In this document: piece after piece, positions 4,903 to 5,140 of the stretch
How the letters are laid out: each line of letters opens with the position of its first letter
How positions within the stretch are numbered: position 1 is the first letter of the stretch
Assembly: GCA_030154385.1 (NCBI GenBank)
Contig: JASKJZ010000214.1
Location: 1-5,140, forward strand
Reading direction: 5' to 3'
DNA from: Clostridiales bacterium
GTDB lineage: Bacteria; Bacillota_A; Clostridia; Lachnospirales; Lachnospiraceae
DNA: 5,140 nt
Translations under genes and position numbers: made by a program
The notes under the pieces: generated by a model
Told to the model about the DNA's origin: nothing
What the model saw: only the letters and a program-made list of their open reading frames with translations
The model's database searches: none

Positions 4903-5140
4903 ATGACAATTTTAATTCAATTTGTTTTGTTGGTCGTTGGATTTGTGATGCTTGTGAAGGGCGCAGACTGGTTTGTAGAGGGAGCCGCTGGTATTGCGGA
5001 TCGATTTGGAGTGCCACAGCTTGTAATTGGGCTTACCATTGTTGCGATGGGGACAAGTGCTCCTGAGGCAGCAGTTAGTATATCAGCGGCCTTTAAGGGA
5101 AGTGCAGACATTACGATTGGAAATGTGGTGGGAAGCAATA
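4903..5140 (+). CDS. Calcium/sodium antiporter of the YrbG type (CaCA superfamily), 5' part
   Basis: The first 79 residues of an inner-membrane cation exchanger; the frame has no stop before the window end. Members exchange Ca2+ (or another cation) for Na+ or H+ and consist of two inverted five-helix halves, each with a conserved alpha repeat. Here the first membrane segment is at about 2-17 (TILIQFVLLVVGFVML), followed by KGADWFVEGAAGIADRFGVP at 19-38, a segment typical of this family. The alpha-1 repeat is visible: VIGLTIVAMGTSAPE at 41-55, with the ion-binding Glu at 55, then GNVVGSN at 73-79, where the sequence ends. The start follows a clear AAGGAG site. The second half of the protein lies outside the window. 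It has no evident link to the genes upstream, from which it is separated by the hairpin at 4792-4840. No strong promoter is visible between that hairpin and the start. Confidence 0.93.
   Translation, partial: MTILIQFVLLVVGFVMLVKGADWFVEGAAGIADRFGVPQLVIGLTIVAMGTSAPEAAVSISAAFKGSADITIGNVVGSN

Noticed and set aside
4917..5138. Minus-strand 73-codon frame opposite the antiporter gene
   Set aside because: It is the complement shadow of a clearly recognisable antiporter alpha-1 region on the plus strand.
1..5140. CRISPR array, tRNA or rRNA, insertion sequence, phage or integration site
   Set aside because: No spaced direct repeats, cloverleaf sequence, transposase or integrase frame, or terminal inverted repeats were seen in the window.

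Overview
The window looks like a piece of chromosome from a low-GC, Gram-positive anaerobe of the Clostridia, most likely Lachnospiraceae. The reasons are A/T-rich codon use, strong AAAAGGAG-type ribosome binding sites, T-tailed hairpin terminators, an HD-GYP gene followed by a VanZ-like gene, and a secreted protein carrying the clostridial YTGK...GTDY...IGKATVTIKGKGKYSG Ig-like module. This assignment is inference; there is no rRNA or other marker in the window.

Layout. Positions 1-559 hold the 3' part of an HD-GYP cyclic-di-GMP phosphodiesterase gene whose start lies outside the window. It is followed at once by a VanZ-family membrane protein gene (574-1011), probably in the same transcript. 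A long bidirectional hairpin (1005-1048) ends this transcript and also the convergent gene from the other side. That convergent minus-strand gene (1051-1353) encodes a 100-residue protein with a leader-like N-terminus (EGVYMASG) and four cysteines. A divergent intergenic region (1354-1588) carries candidate promoters for both directions. Next comes a tight two-gene operon for exported proteins: 1589-3028, a signal peptide plus a beta-propeller-like protein with degenerate S-x-D repeats, and 3047-4294, a signal peptide plus helical domain, Ig-like, Fn3-like and an unrecognised C-terminal domain. After a clear sigma-A-type promoter (4328-4356) a second copy of the small cysteine protein is found on the plus strand (4419-4742). 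A terminator-like hairpin (4792-4840), preceded by an extended -10 promoter motif, separates it from the start of a YrbG-type calcium/sodium antiporter gene (4903 to the window end, incomplete).

How the genes may work together. The most interesting structure is that the two small proteins at 1051-1353 and 4419-4742 are clear paralogues of each other (shared YE[RK]P, EGVY[ML]ASG, CQS-Y-NG-F, GCxxCP...C and P[AS]WE blocks) and sit on both sides of the exported two-gene operon. They could be a leader-bearing secreted or modified peptide family associated with the surface proteins. No modification enzyme or dedicated transporter lies in the window, so this stays a hypothesis. The HD-GYP/VanZ pair and the antiporter look like ordinary housekeeping or signalling genes.
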